The notes under the pieces: model-generated
What the model was told of the DNA's origin: nothing
Databases searched by the model: none
Seen by the model: only the letters and a program-made list of their open reading frames with translations
Shown here: positions 17,904 to 24,893 of the stretch, piece after piece
How positions within the stretch are numbered: the first letter of the stretch is position 1
Layout: the number at the start of each line of letters is the position of its first letter
Made by a program: the position numbers and the translations under genes
Source: Burkholderiales bacterium
GTDB lineage: Bacteria; Pseudomonadota; Gammaproteobacteria; Burkholderiales; Eutrophovitaceae
Length of the DNA: 64,000 nt
Direction of reading: 5' to 3'
NCBI GenBank assembly: GCA_028379895.1
Contig: JAOEKQ010000003.1
Location: 62,001-126,000, forward strand

Positions 17904-19127
17904 CTATGTGTGACTTTGAGTGCGCCCTTGACCCATGAGGCCATGCGCCTTTATGGGTGGATGCTCAAGGATTGAAGCCTCCACAGGGTCGGTTCCCCAA
18001 CCTGGCCGATCTGGCAATATTAAATATCCATCGTCATATTCCGGTGTATACGTGAATAGGTCTTTATCCCATTCAATCCGGTCAATATCTACCTCCATTA
18101 TTTTGAGGTTTGGAACCGCCGCACAAAAATGCGCATTCATCATCGTACACAAGTGGCCATAGAAATTATGGCAAGCAACATTTACCTCGTGGGCCTCAGC
18201 AACCGCTGCAATTTTCATGGACTGCCAAACCCCATTCCATGGCGTATCTATAATTACAACGTCCAAGGCTTGTTGGCGAAGGTATGGAAGAAATTGTTGT
18301 ATTCCAATTAAGGTCTCGCAGGACGCGATAGGGTGTGGACTTTGCGAACGTATATATGCCAGGGCCTCCGGATTACGCGTATCGAGCTCTATCCAAAACA
18401 TATCCAAATCGGCTAACTCACGAAGAATTTTTAAATACCCTTCCGTTTTGGCATTAAAGTTGAGATCGAGAAGAATATCGATATTAGGTCCCGCTTCCTC
18501 ACGGATTATCTCTAAATGTTCCCTTAAACCTTTCAACACTCTCCGATCAACGTTTAATCCAGGCGAAAATGGACTTCCGAATCCAGGAGCCCAACCCTTT
18601 ATTTGTCCGTTGTCATATAACCATATGTTAGTTTTAACTGCTGTAAAACCTCTTGGGGAAATCTCTCGCGCTATTTCTCTCACACCTTGTTGGTCGCTTA
18701 TTGTCGGCAGATAATGAGGGATACGTCCTGCACGCCAACTAACAAAGTGTGACCAATAAACCCTTAAACGATCTCTAATTTTTCCGCCAAGTAGCTCATA
18801 GCACGGCAATCCTAAAGTTTTCGCTTTCGCATCTAATAACGCATTTTCAATAGCGCCGAGTGCTTGACCTACGATCCCACCTGCCCCTGGCCTGGTTGCA
18901 CAATAAAGATCCTCTCGAACACGCTCGTGTTGCATCACCGACTGATTAATGATGCGCGGTGCTAGTTGGTTAATCACAGCGCCAACACCAGGAGAACCAA
19001 ATCCCTCGTCAAATTCACTCCATCCTTCGACGCCATCGTCGGTCAAAATTTTTACGAAATAGTAATTACGCCAGCCAGCACTGCAAGATAACGTTTCAAG
19101 CGATACGACATTAGTGTTTTTATTCAT
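17904..19127 (-). CDS. enolase-superfamily sugar-acid dehydratase (mandelate racemase type)
   Basis: A 407-residue member of the mandelate racemase/muconate-lactonising family. The barrel carries K165 (AVKTN) as candidate base, metal ligands D221 (LLDLN), E247 (WIELD) and E271 (SCETL), and H320 (ACHNF) as second catalytic residue. This Lys/His set is typical of acid-sugar dehydratases. Members remove water from aldonic or aldaric acids to give 2-keto-3-deoxy acids. With the downstream SDR and the dioxovalerate-type ALDH it suggests a sugar-acid route, but no dedicated permease or 2-keto-3-deoxy-acid dehydratase is nearby. Confidence 0.85.
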   Translation of the reverse strand: MNKNTNVVSLETLSCSAGWRNYYFVKILTDDGVEGWSEFDEGFGSPGVGAVINQLAPRIINQSVMQHERVREDLYCATRPGAGGIVGQALGAIENALLDAKAKTLGLPCYELLGGKIRDRLRVYWSHFVSWRAGRIPHYLPTISDQQGVREIAREISPRGFTAVKTNIWLYDNGQIKGWAPGFGSPFSPGLNVDRRVLKGLREHLEIIREEAGPNIDILLDLNFNAKTEGYLKILRELADLDMFWIELDTRNPEALAYIRSQSPHPIASCETLIGIQQFLPYLRQQALDVVIIDTPWNGVWQSMKIAAVAEAHEVNVACHNFYGHLCTMMNAHFCAAVPNLKIMEVDIDRIEWDKDLFTYTPEYDDGYLILPDRPGWGTDPVEASILEHPPIKAHGLMGQGRTQSHT

Positions 19128-19292
19128 TATTGTTCCAATATCATGCTAGATTTTTAATAAAGTTTAACAGTTAGCTGCTTCATTTAGAATATCAGTTTGA
19201 CTTTATGGTGCGGCCGAAAGTAGATTTCGAGACGATAAAAGCAAAAACAAAAACAGACCTAATGTTCCGTGATACTTTATTTATCGGGTAAC

Positions 19293-19308
19293 GTTTGATT
19301 AAGCAAAC
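19293..19308. promoter_or_regulatory. 16-base palindrome, operator candidate
   Basis: GTTTGATTAAGCAAAC is symmetrical about the central TTAA apart from one mismatched pair (positions 6 and 11). It lies 37 bases before the SDR start, next to TATAAC, which could be a -10 box. This fits a repressor site for the downstream SDR, but no regulator gene was found beside it. Confidence 0.4.
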
Positions 19309-19345
19309 ACTATAACGAGTTTTTTTCCGTGGGGGAGTAATCAAA

Positions 19346-20089
19346 ATGAACGAGGCAGACAGAAAAAAAGGTACAGTTTTAGTATCAGGAGTCGGGGCTT
19401 CCAGCGGACTGGGTGCCGCTGTGGCCAGAAAATTCGCTCTGGGCGGCTATCCTGTAGTCATTGCTGGACGCAGTGAAGAGAAGCTGCAACATACCCTTGA
19501 TGAACTCATTAAAGCCGGTGCGTCTGCGAGCATGATTATCGCCGACGTAACGGACCGGGAATCTATTGAGATGGTTGTAAAAAAGGCCGAGTCGGTAGCT
19601 CCAATTGAGGTGGCGGTGCATAACGCGGGGGGAAATAACTGGGCTCCTTTTCTTGAGGTGACACAAGAATCTTTCACCACTCATTGGCGCGAACATGCCC
19701 TGGGGGCCTTTCTTCTCGCTCAAGCAGTATTACCTAACTTCTTAGAGCGCTCAAGTGGAACCCTAATCTTCACCGGCGCCTCGGGAAGTTTACGAGGAAA
19801 AGCTAAGTTCGCACCATTCTCTGCGGCAAAAGGTGGTGTTAGAAACTTAGCCCAAAGTTTAGCACGCGAATTTGGTCCTAAAAATATTCATTTGGGCCAT
19901 GTGATCGTTGACGGTGGCATCGATGGCGAACGGTTAAATAGGCGTGCACCAACTTTTAAAGCTACATCCGGAGAGGACGGTATGTTGAATATTCATGCAA
20001 TTGCTGAAGCCTACTGGATGCTTCATCATCAGCATAGAAGCGCATGGACTTTGGAGTTGGACTTACGACCTTGGTCTGAGAATTTTTAA
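19346..20089 (+). CDS. SDR-family protein lacking the catalytic Tyr
   Basis: This 247-residue protein has the classical SDR core: nucleotide-binding GVGASSGLGAAVA near the N terminus, the NAG element in HNAGGNNW, and Ser in TGASGS. The active-site motif reads PFSAAKGG, so Phe occupies the place of the catalytic Tyr of YxxxK. I recall a defined SDR subgroup (SDR_c10 in CDD) described as lacking this Tyr and having an incomplete glycine motif, but did not check it. Classical reductase chemistry is doubtful. The ATG has GGGGGAG about 9 bases upstream. A tautomerase gene follows on the same strand. Confidence 0.88.
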   Translation: MNEADRKKGTVLVSGVGASSGLGAAVARKFALGGYPVVIAGRSEEKLQHTLDELIKAGASASMIIADVTDRESIEMVVKKAESVAPIEVAVHNAGGNNWAPFLEVTQESFTTHWREHALGAFLLAQAVLPNFLERSSGTLIFTGASGSLRGKAKFAPFSAAKGGVRNLAQSLAREFGPKNIHLGHVIVDGGIDGERLNRRAPTFKATSGEDGMLNIHAIAEAYWMLHHQHRSAWTLELDLRPWSENF

Positions 20090-20134
20090 TGCATGAGATA
20101 ATATCTTGAGTTTGACACAGATGGAATCAGAAAA

Positions 20135-20236
20135 ATGAGAATTTTTGCGTTTTTAATAAGGCAATTTCTGCCCGTAATATTGAGACGTTTAATGCCGACT
20201 TTGATGCGCATTATAAAATCAGTTTTACGCAGATGA
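20135..20236 (+). CDS. possible 33-residue cationic amphipathic peptide
   Basis: An open frame between the SDR and tautomerase genes starts with ATG and ends 17 bases before the tautomerase ATG. It encodes 33 residues alternating hydrophobic residues and arginine (MRIFAFLIRQF at the start, IIKSVLRR at the end), with eight Arg/Lys and no acidic residue. GGAAT lies 9 bases upstream. The pattern is that of membrane-active or membrane-anchored small proteins. It may equally be chance in a short gap. Confidence 0.28.
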   Translation: MRIFAFLIRQFLPVILRRLMPTLMRIIKSVLRR

Positions 20237-20253
20237 GGGGTAATTAAGTAAAG

Positions 20254-20622
20254 ATGCCAATTATTCGAATAACGTTACCTGAGGGAACCGCGCTGAAGAA
20301 AAAGGAGTCAATTCGAAGCGATATTAAAGTTGCGGTATTAAAGACACTCGCACCAAAGGAAACCAAATACGATTACGTATCCATTTATGAGGCCTTTGGG
20401 ATTATTGGAGACGGACTACCTGTTGTCGATGTAGACCTGAGGCCAGGTCGTAGCGCCGATAGAAAGAAAGCGCTTGTAACTGAGATCGAGAGAATATTGT
20501 TGGACACAATGAACATAAAAGCTGAGGATATTTATGTTTTATTTAGGGAAAATCCAGCTGAAAATCACTACACGGGGGGTACGCCGCTTCCAGAATGGAA
20601 GCCTGCCAGTGATTTGGGTTAA
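20254..20622 (+). CDS. tautomerase-superfamily protein (4-oxalocrotonate tautomerase-like)
   Basis: The protein begins MPIIRITLPEG, so after Met removal Pro1 is exposed as the catalytic base of the tautomerase superfamily. It has 122 residues, about twice the 62-residue classical subunit. The first half (to about residue 70) and second half each look able to form a beta-alpha-beta unit, but only the first begins with Pro. These enzymes isomerise 2-hydroxydienoates or act as dehalogenases and decarboxylases. It is probably cotranscribed with the upstream SDR gene. The substrate is unknown. Confidence 0.82.
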   Translation: MPIIRITLPEGTALKKKESIRSDIKVAVLKTLAPKETKYDYVSIYEAFGIIGDGLPVVDVDLRPGRSADRKKALVTEIERILLDTMNIKAEDIYVLFRENPAENHYTGGTPLPEWKPASDLG

Positions 20623-20652
20623 ATACATAAGCAAAGCGTTGTAGCAAAAAAC

Positions 20653-21312
20653 TTAAAACAGAATCCCATGACCTTGATTGGCATCCCAAGGCTTTAATTT
20701 TTGCATGATAATTGAAAGTTGGTTCGATGTGATAAACGCTTGCAGCCAATGATGCAGGTGCGGCCAATTTTGTCGGTCAAACCATGTCGGGTTAGCGATA
20801 CGAAATTGCCTAACAAAAGGCAGGCTGGCTACATCGAGAAACCCTTGCTGCTTCCCTGATAAATAAGGGTTCGATCCCAACGAATCGTTTATTTTATTCA
20901 GAAATTTAACACCCTCATCACGGAAGGCTAAAGCATCTTCGCTCTCTAAGCCATATCTACTTGCGTATTTATAACGATCGAGATTTTTTTTAAAAGTGCC
21001 GTCTAACTCATCTAAGAATAGTGTTGAGTATTCGTTTCGAGTATCCAACACATCGCGCCAGTTATTGGGATCATTTTGAGCAAGCGCCCAATGCATAATA
21101 TCGATGCTTTCCTCAAGAACCTCTCCACTAGATAATTTAAGGACTGGAACTGTAGCTTTTGCGCTATCCCGAATAAACTCTGCTGGTTTAGCACGAAGCA
21201 ATATTTCCCGCAGATAGACATTGACACCGCTAGCCTTAATCGCTAAGCGGGTCCGCATTGCATAGGGACATCTACGAAATGTCCATAAGATGGGTATTTG
21301 GCTCTCATGCAT
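20653..21312 (-). CDS. glutathione S-transferase-family protein
   Basis: The N-terminal thioredoxin-like domain has a CPYA motif at C15 (FRRCPYAMRTR) and the cis-Pro region ATVPVLKL. An ESxDI-type glutathione contact (EESIDIMHW) follows, and the remainder is an all-helical C-terminal domain. The Cys in place of Ser or Tyr suggests an omega/beta-like or glutaredoxin-like GST. I chose the ATG at 21312; a TTG three codons earlier is also possible. No Shine-Dalgarno sequence precedes either. A 26-codon leader ORF with a strong one overlaps this start by 8 bases, so translation may be coupled. Confidence 0.87.
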   Translation of the reverse strand: MHESQIPILWTFRRCPYAMRTRLAIKASGVNVYLREILLRAKPAEFIRDSAKATVPVLKLSSGEVLEESIDIMHWALAQNDPNNWRDVLDTRNEYSTLFLDELDGTFKKNLDRYKYASRYGLESEDALAFRDEGVKFLNKINDSLGSNPYLSGKQQGFLDVASLPFVRQFRIANPTWFDRQNWPHLHHWLQAFITSNQLSIIMQKLKPWDANQGHGILF

Positions 21313-21385
21313 CGGATTCAATAACCGCCCATATATCTATCTGTGACAAATGCAATATGTATAAATTGATATCCACATTAGTCAT
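21305..21385 (-). CDS. candidate leader ORF coupled to the GST gene
   Basis: On the minus strand AAGGAG (plus 21396-21401) is followed by GTG at 21388, 7 bases away, then ATG at 21385, in one frame that runs 26 codons and stops at 21305, inside the GST start region. The peptide begins MTNVDINLYILHL. A third ATG at 21390 reads directly into TGA, making a start-stop unit. The good ribosome-binding site belongs to this frame and not to the GST, which suggests a regulatory leader. Confidence 0.35.
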   Translation of the reverse strand: MTNVDINLYILHLSQIDIWAVIESDA

Positions 21386-21480
21386 CACATTGGATCTCCT
21401 TTACTTTAAATCTTGACCAACGGAATAATAACAGCCACGATCTCGTCTTCAAATTCGATTTATTAAAGACGCCAAAACCC

Positions 21481-22332
21481 ATGACATCAGATTTTAGTTA
21501 TGATCCAGTCACAGTAACAGATGAAGTAACTGCCACTGGCAGGACAGCTGAGATATTTAAGGATATTCGAGGCACCATGCAAATTCCAATAGTCACTTCA
21601 ATTTGGAGGGCGCTTGCCTCTTGGGATGATTGTCTTGAACGCACATGGTCAGCTGTAAAACCAATTTACGAGAGTGGCCTCCCAGATCAGATGCTATCGC
21701 ATCTTTTAGGTCAAGTTCTTATATCCACGCCTAACTTTAACATCAGGAAGCAAATTTCAACGATCGATATCAATCACATAGACTTAGTTGATATTAGGCA
21801 CATCGTACGTGCCTACACTAGGTCAAATGCTCTGAATTTTTTAGCGTTAGCAGCTTATACCACACCACCCAGCAACGGTAAGCCAATGAATCCCGGTCAG
21901 ATTAATAATGACCTAGCATTGCACAAGTTGAAGCCATTATTATCGCGAGCGGAGATTCATGATGACGCGTGGACACAAGTATTAAAGACAAATTCCCTTG
22001 GCTCAAGCAAACGAAACAACAGTAAGTCCGATCATGCACACGTAGCGACTCTTTGGCGACATCTTGCACATTGGCCAAGTTTTTTATCTCTGATTTACGA
22101 TGGATTCTTGCCTTACCAAAAATCTGGGACCATTGATTCATATAGTTTAAAGAGTACGGTCCTCGTTGATAATATTGGTGCGAAAATAGCACGGTCATTT
22201 GATACGTCTTCGGTCGGTTTGCCAGACAATGTCATCGAAGTTATGACTAATTATGTGCGGAGCCCGATACAAGTAGCACGTATGGTGGTTCTTGGGCATA
22301 CCGTCTCAAGCTGGTTAGATCAACTCGATTAA
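21481..22332 (+). CDS. DehI-family (2-haloacid dehalogenase-like) protein
   Basis: A 283-residue helical protein whose opening block (TATGRTAEIFKDIRGTMQIP) and the following IWRALASWDDCLERTW match my recollection of the DehI family, where group I enzymes hydrolyse both D- and L-2-haloacids. The repeat structure typical of DehI (two related helical halves) is plausible at about residues 15-130 and 160-280. Many homologues have no proven dehalogenase activity. It is divergent from the GST gene and no haloacid transporter is nearby. Confidence 0.68.
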   Translation: MTSDFSYDPVTVTDEVTATGRTAEIFKDIRGTMQIPIVTSIWRALASWDDCLERTWSAVKPIYESGLPDQMLSHLLGQVLISTPNFNIRKQISTIDINHIDLVDIRHIVRAYTRSNALNFLALAAYTTPPSNGKPMNPGQINNDLALHKLKPLLSRAEIHDDAWTQVLKTNSLGSSKRNNSKSDHAHVATLWRHLAHWPSFLSLIYDGFLPYQKSGTIDSYSLKSTVLVDNIGAKIARSFDTSSVGLPDNVIEVMTNYVRSPIQVARMVVLGHTVSSWLDQLD

Positions 22333-22343
22333 CAGTAATAGCA

Positions 22344-22766
22344 ATGACAACCGAGCAAACGCTATCCAGTAAGTTCACTCTATCTCATGCCATTACTCTA
22401 TCTTTGGTAATGGTCGTAAATATGCCGACGCTTGCTTGTTCATCGGAATGGTCTCCCGTCTTAATATTGGAGAACGGCGATGAAATTCTCTGGAAATTAA
22501 ATCAAGTGGTAGAACCAAAGAATCGTTTTTTGATGAATGAACTTAGAGATTTAAATAAAACCCATGACGGAATCAAGTCTTTCGTTACCCAATTTGAAAT
22601 CGATTGTGAACGTCTGCGTATCAGAGAGATCTCGTATGACTACTATTCCCAACCGGGCGCCAGCGAGCTGATAAAAAACGTTAACATAGCTCCCAACAAA
22701 CAGAGGTGGGCTTATGCTGAATGGAATGAATATGTCAAATTTATGACAGATTACTTTTGTGAATAA
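22344..22766 (+). CDS. secreted surface-adhesin-E-like protein
   Basis: A 140-residue exported protein with a hydrophobic segment at about residues 14-30 ending in TLAC, which could be signal-peptidase or lipobox cleavage. The mature part (WSPVLILENGDEILWKLNQ, then a conserved FEIDCERLRIR block and a terminal Cys) resembles the bacterial surface-adhesin protein E fold, in which two cysteines form one disulfide. It lies 11 bases after the DehI-type gene and 13 bases before the next start. No adhesion role can be claimed from sequence. Confidence 0.6.
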   Translation: MTTEQTLSSKFTLSHAITLSLVMVVNMPTLACSSEWSPVLILENGDEILWKLNQVVEPKNRFLMNELRDLNKTHDGIKSFVTQFEIDCERLRIREISYDYYSQPGASELIKNVNIAPNKQRWAYAEWNEYVKFMTDYFCE

Positions 22767-22779
22767 AGAGAGGATTAAT

Positions 22780-23082
22780 ATGAGAATTTCGGGTAGTGAT
22801 GCAGACAAGATCAAAAAATATTACTTATATCTTCTGTTAAGTTCAATTTTCGTTTTTAGTCAACCGGCTTATGCAGTTTGTGATGCCGACACATTAGTTT
22901 GCAAAAACCGGATCATTGATAACATGAAGCAGCAAATAGTCACTCTCGAAATAGATAACGCAGAGCTACGATATGATAACGATGATTTGCGTGAGCGACT
23001 CAAAGCAACAAAGAAGAAACTTGATTTATGTTCGATTAACCTTAAGAACGTTACCGTAGAAATTGAATCTTGCGGAAAGTAA
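22780..23082 (+). CDS. small exported coiled-coil protein
   Basis: I do not recognise the family. From the ATG at 22780, with AGAGAGGA 5 bases upstream, it has 100 residues. A signal or anchor segment at about residues 14-32 ends in PAYAVCDAD. About 50 residues of heptad-like coiled coil follow (IVTLEIDNAELRYDNDDLR), then a Cys pair near the C terminus. An alternative start at 22759 would overlap the upstream gene. It is presumably cotranscribed with the adhesin-E-like gene. Confidence 0.6.
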   Translation: MRISGSDADKIKKYYLYLLLSSIFVFSQPAYAVCDADTLVCKNRIIDNMKQQIVTLEIDNAELRYDNDDLRERLKATKKKLDLCSINLKNVTVEIESCGK

Positions 23083-23091
23083 CTGTGCCGA

Positions 23092-24513
23092 TCAAAGTGA
23101 ATTGATAAATTGAATGATGCGCTCTCTATTACTCTTAGATAAGTTTACGAATTTTTGCCGAGAAGATAGCGCCTCTCCTCCATGCCATAAAATAGCTTCC
23201 TCGATAGAGGCTGCGCGTCCGTCGTGCAAAAGTCCGAGGCCACCAGAGATCTCATTCACCAATCCGATGCCCCAAAGCGGAGGTGTTCGCCATTCTTCAC
23301 CATTTGCTGTTCCCTCAGGTCTATGGTCTGCCAGTTGCTCCCCCATGTCATGGAGTAGCAAGTCAGTGTAGGGGTGGAAAGCCATATTCCTCAGTTCCTT
23401 GGTGAGCGTATTTACCCCCGTAACTAGAGTAGGTACATGGCAGGAAGCACAGCCGGACTCACTAAATAAAACATCCCCTTGCAACGTCTCCTCTGGATTG
23501 GAAATCCGTCGTTTTGGAATGTTCAGTGCTTGCAAATAGGTTGTTATATTTTTCAACCGGCTAGGTAACACCTCAGGTCTAAAATTATTTCCAGTACAAC
23601 CCCCTTGTCCACCGCACTTGGCAGCAGAGGGTAATTCTCTACAACGAGCCTGTATTTTTGGACAATTTTTTTCTGGAAAAAAGAAAGTCGTTGCACCAAT
23701 GTCCGCATGGAATGCCACTGCAGTTTGCTGCTTCAAATTAGGTTGCGCGGCCTTCCAGCCGAATCGACCGATAACCAAACGGTCGGTTTCTAAATCAACA
23801 ACGTAATTTGGTCGTCCCGATAAGCCTTGTTTTTTTTGACGTTCAGCGATCTCCAATAAATCTTGATCCGAAACCCATTCGAGCAAACCCAATCCTATTA
23901 CCTGAGGTGCAATTCTCATCGAGACTATTGTTGAATCATCCAGATCGCCAAAATTAAGATTTTTGACGGAAATAACGGGTCGTTTGAGTGCTACGCTTGT
24001 GTTGTCCGGGTATATGAATTGAGTATATTCATACGAAATATTCGCACTACCTTCTATCGGCACTCGGTTCTCAGCAGCTCTATTTTGCAATTGATCACCG
24101 TACCAGGGGTGTGCCGGTGAGACTACACCGTCGCCATCACGATAGCCAAGTTTGATGACGTTGCCCTTCTCTATCTCCTCACCGACTTTAGCAGGCCGAG
24201 CTCGACTATTCTTTGGATGGCATCCAACGCAATTGGCCTCGTTAAAAGTGGGCCCTAATCCCCAGACGCCTGGTGCTGGTGCCAGCACCCAAGTTTCGTC
24301 AAACTGTTCATGCCCTTTAACAAACCGCTTACCGAGTTTCGCGGTTAATCCCTCATAAGGGAGCATGAACGATAAGTCGCCATGTTGCTTGGCACTTAAT
24401 AATCCACCGGAATCATTTAAGCCTTGGCTCTGGTTACCATATCCAATTTGGACAAAAGAGATGAATAAGGTCAGACGGAAGAGAAATTTAAAAACTTGTT
24501 TCTGGACTTTCAT
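23092..24513 (-). CDS. di-haem oxidoreductase, periplasmic
   Basis: A 473-residue protein with signal peptide (cleavage near YGNQ, residue 27) and two haem-binding motifs, C95-V-G-C98-H99 and C355-A-S-C358-H359. It also has a Cys-rich insert around residues 284-306 (NCPKIQARCRELP, KCGGQGGC). This is the di-haem oxidoreductase family often labelled thiol oxidoreductase, related to MauG-like peroxidases. Its physiological partner is unknown. Its ATG overlaps the stop of the upstream zinc-ribbon gene (TAATG), indicating coupled translation. Confidence 0.9.
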   Translation of the reverse strand: MKVQKQVFKFLFRLTLFISFVQIGYGNQSQGLNDSGGLLSAKQHGDLSFMLPYEGLTAKLGKRFVKGHEQFDETWVLAPAPGVWGLGPTFNEANCVGCHPKNSRARPAKVGEEIEKGNVIKLGYRDGDGVVSPAHPWYGDQLQNRAAENRVPIEGSANISYEYTQFIYPDNTSVALKRPVISVKNLNFGDLDDSTIVSMRIAPQVIGLGLLEWVSDQDLLEIAERQKKQGLSGRPNYVVDLETDRLVIGRFGWKAAQPNLKQQTAVAFHADIGATTFFFPEKNCPKIQARCRELPSAAKCGGQGGCTGNNFRPEVLPSRLKNITTYLQALNIPKRRISNPEETLQGDVLFSESGCASCHVPTLVTGVNTLTKELRNMAFHPYTDLLLHDMGEQLADHRPEGTANGEEWRTPPLWGIGLVNEISGGLGLLHDGRAASIEEAILWHGGEALSSRQKFVNLSKSNRERIIQFINSL

Positions 24514-24827
24514 TAATGATCGTGTTCATGGTCGTGATCATGGTCGTCTTCCCAAGGGCTATGCTTGACCTCAGGGGGCATCCAAATTGACTTATAAACT
24601 TTTTGCAGTTCATTTTCCCGAGCTATTTCTTCTGCGTCAGACATCTTCGCGTACTTTGCCGCAGTGGGGCTAGTGTGATTTGCTGTATTAAAACTCGGCG
24701 CAGAAATCACTTTCCTTAGATCACCCTTGCATTCTTGACAGGTTGTCGGACCGCTTTCCTTCATACTATGTCTGGTTTGATAAATAACAAGACAAGCATC
24801 GCATGCATATTCGTATGTAGGCACCAT
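24513..24827 (-). CDS. FmdB-type zinc-ribbon protein with His-rich tail
   Basis: A 104-residue protein starting MVPTYEYACDACLVIYQ with a second pair CQEC, giving the CxxC...CxxC zinc ribbon of the FmdB family. After a linker, the C terminus ends in alternating Asp/Glu and His (EDDHDHDHEHDH), a likely metal-binding tail. The ATG at 24827 has AAGGAA upstream, which I prefer to an in-frame start 19 codons earlier. No signal peptide is present, so it is cytoplasmic. Coupling with the exported di-haem protein suggests a role in its metal supply or expression. That is inference. Confidence 0.85.
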   Translation of the reverse strand: MVPTYEYACDACLVIYQTRHSMKESGPTTCQECKGDLRKVISAPSFNTANHTSPTAAKYAKMSDAEEIARENELQKVYKSIWMPPEVKHSPWEDDHDHDHEHDH

Positions 24828-24838
24828 AATTCCTTTTT

Positions 24839-24874
24839 TCAAAAAAAAGGGTGTGCTCCTGGCGTGGAGCACAC
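24839..24874 (-). terminator. strong rho-independent terminator after the amidohydrolase gene
   Basis: GGTGTGCTCC (24849-24858) and GGAGCACACC (24865-24874) form a perfect 10-base stem with a six-base loop. Read on the minus strand it is followed by a run of Ts (A-run at 24841-24847 and before). It lies 20 bases after the amidohydrolase stop. Confidence 0.95.
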
Positions 24875-24893
24875 CGCAAATCAACCTAACAGC

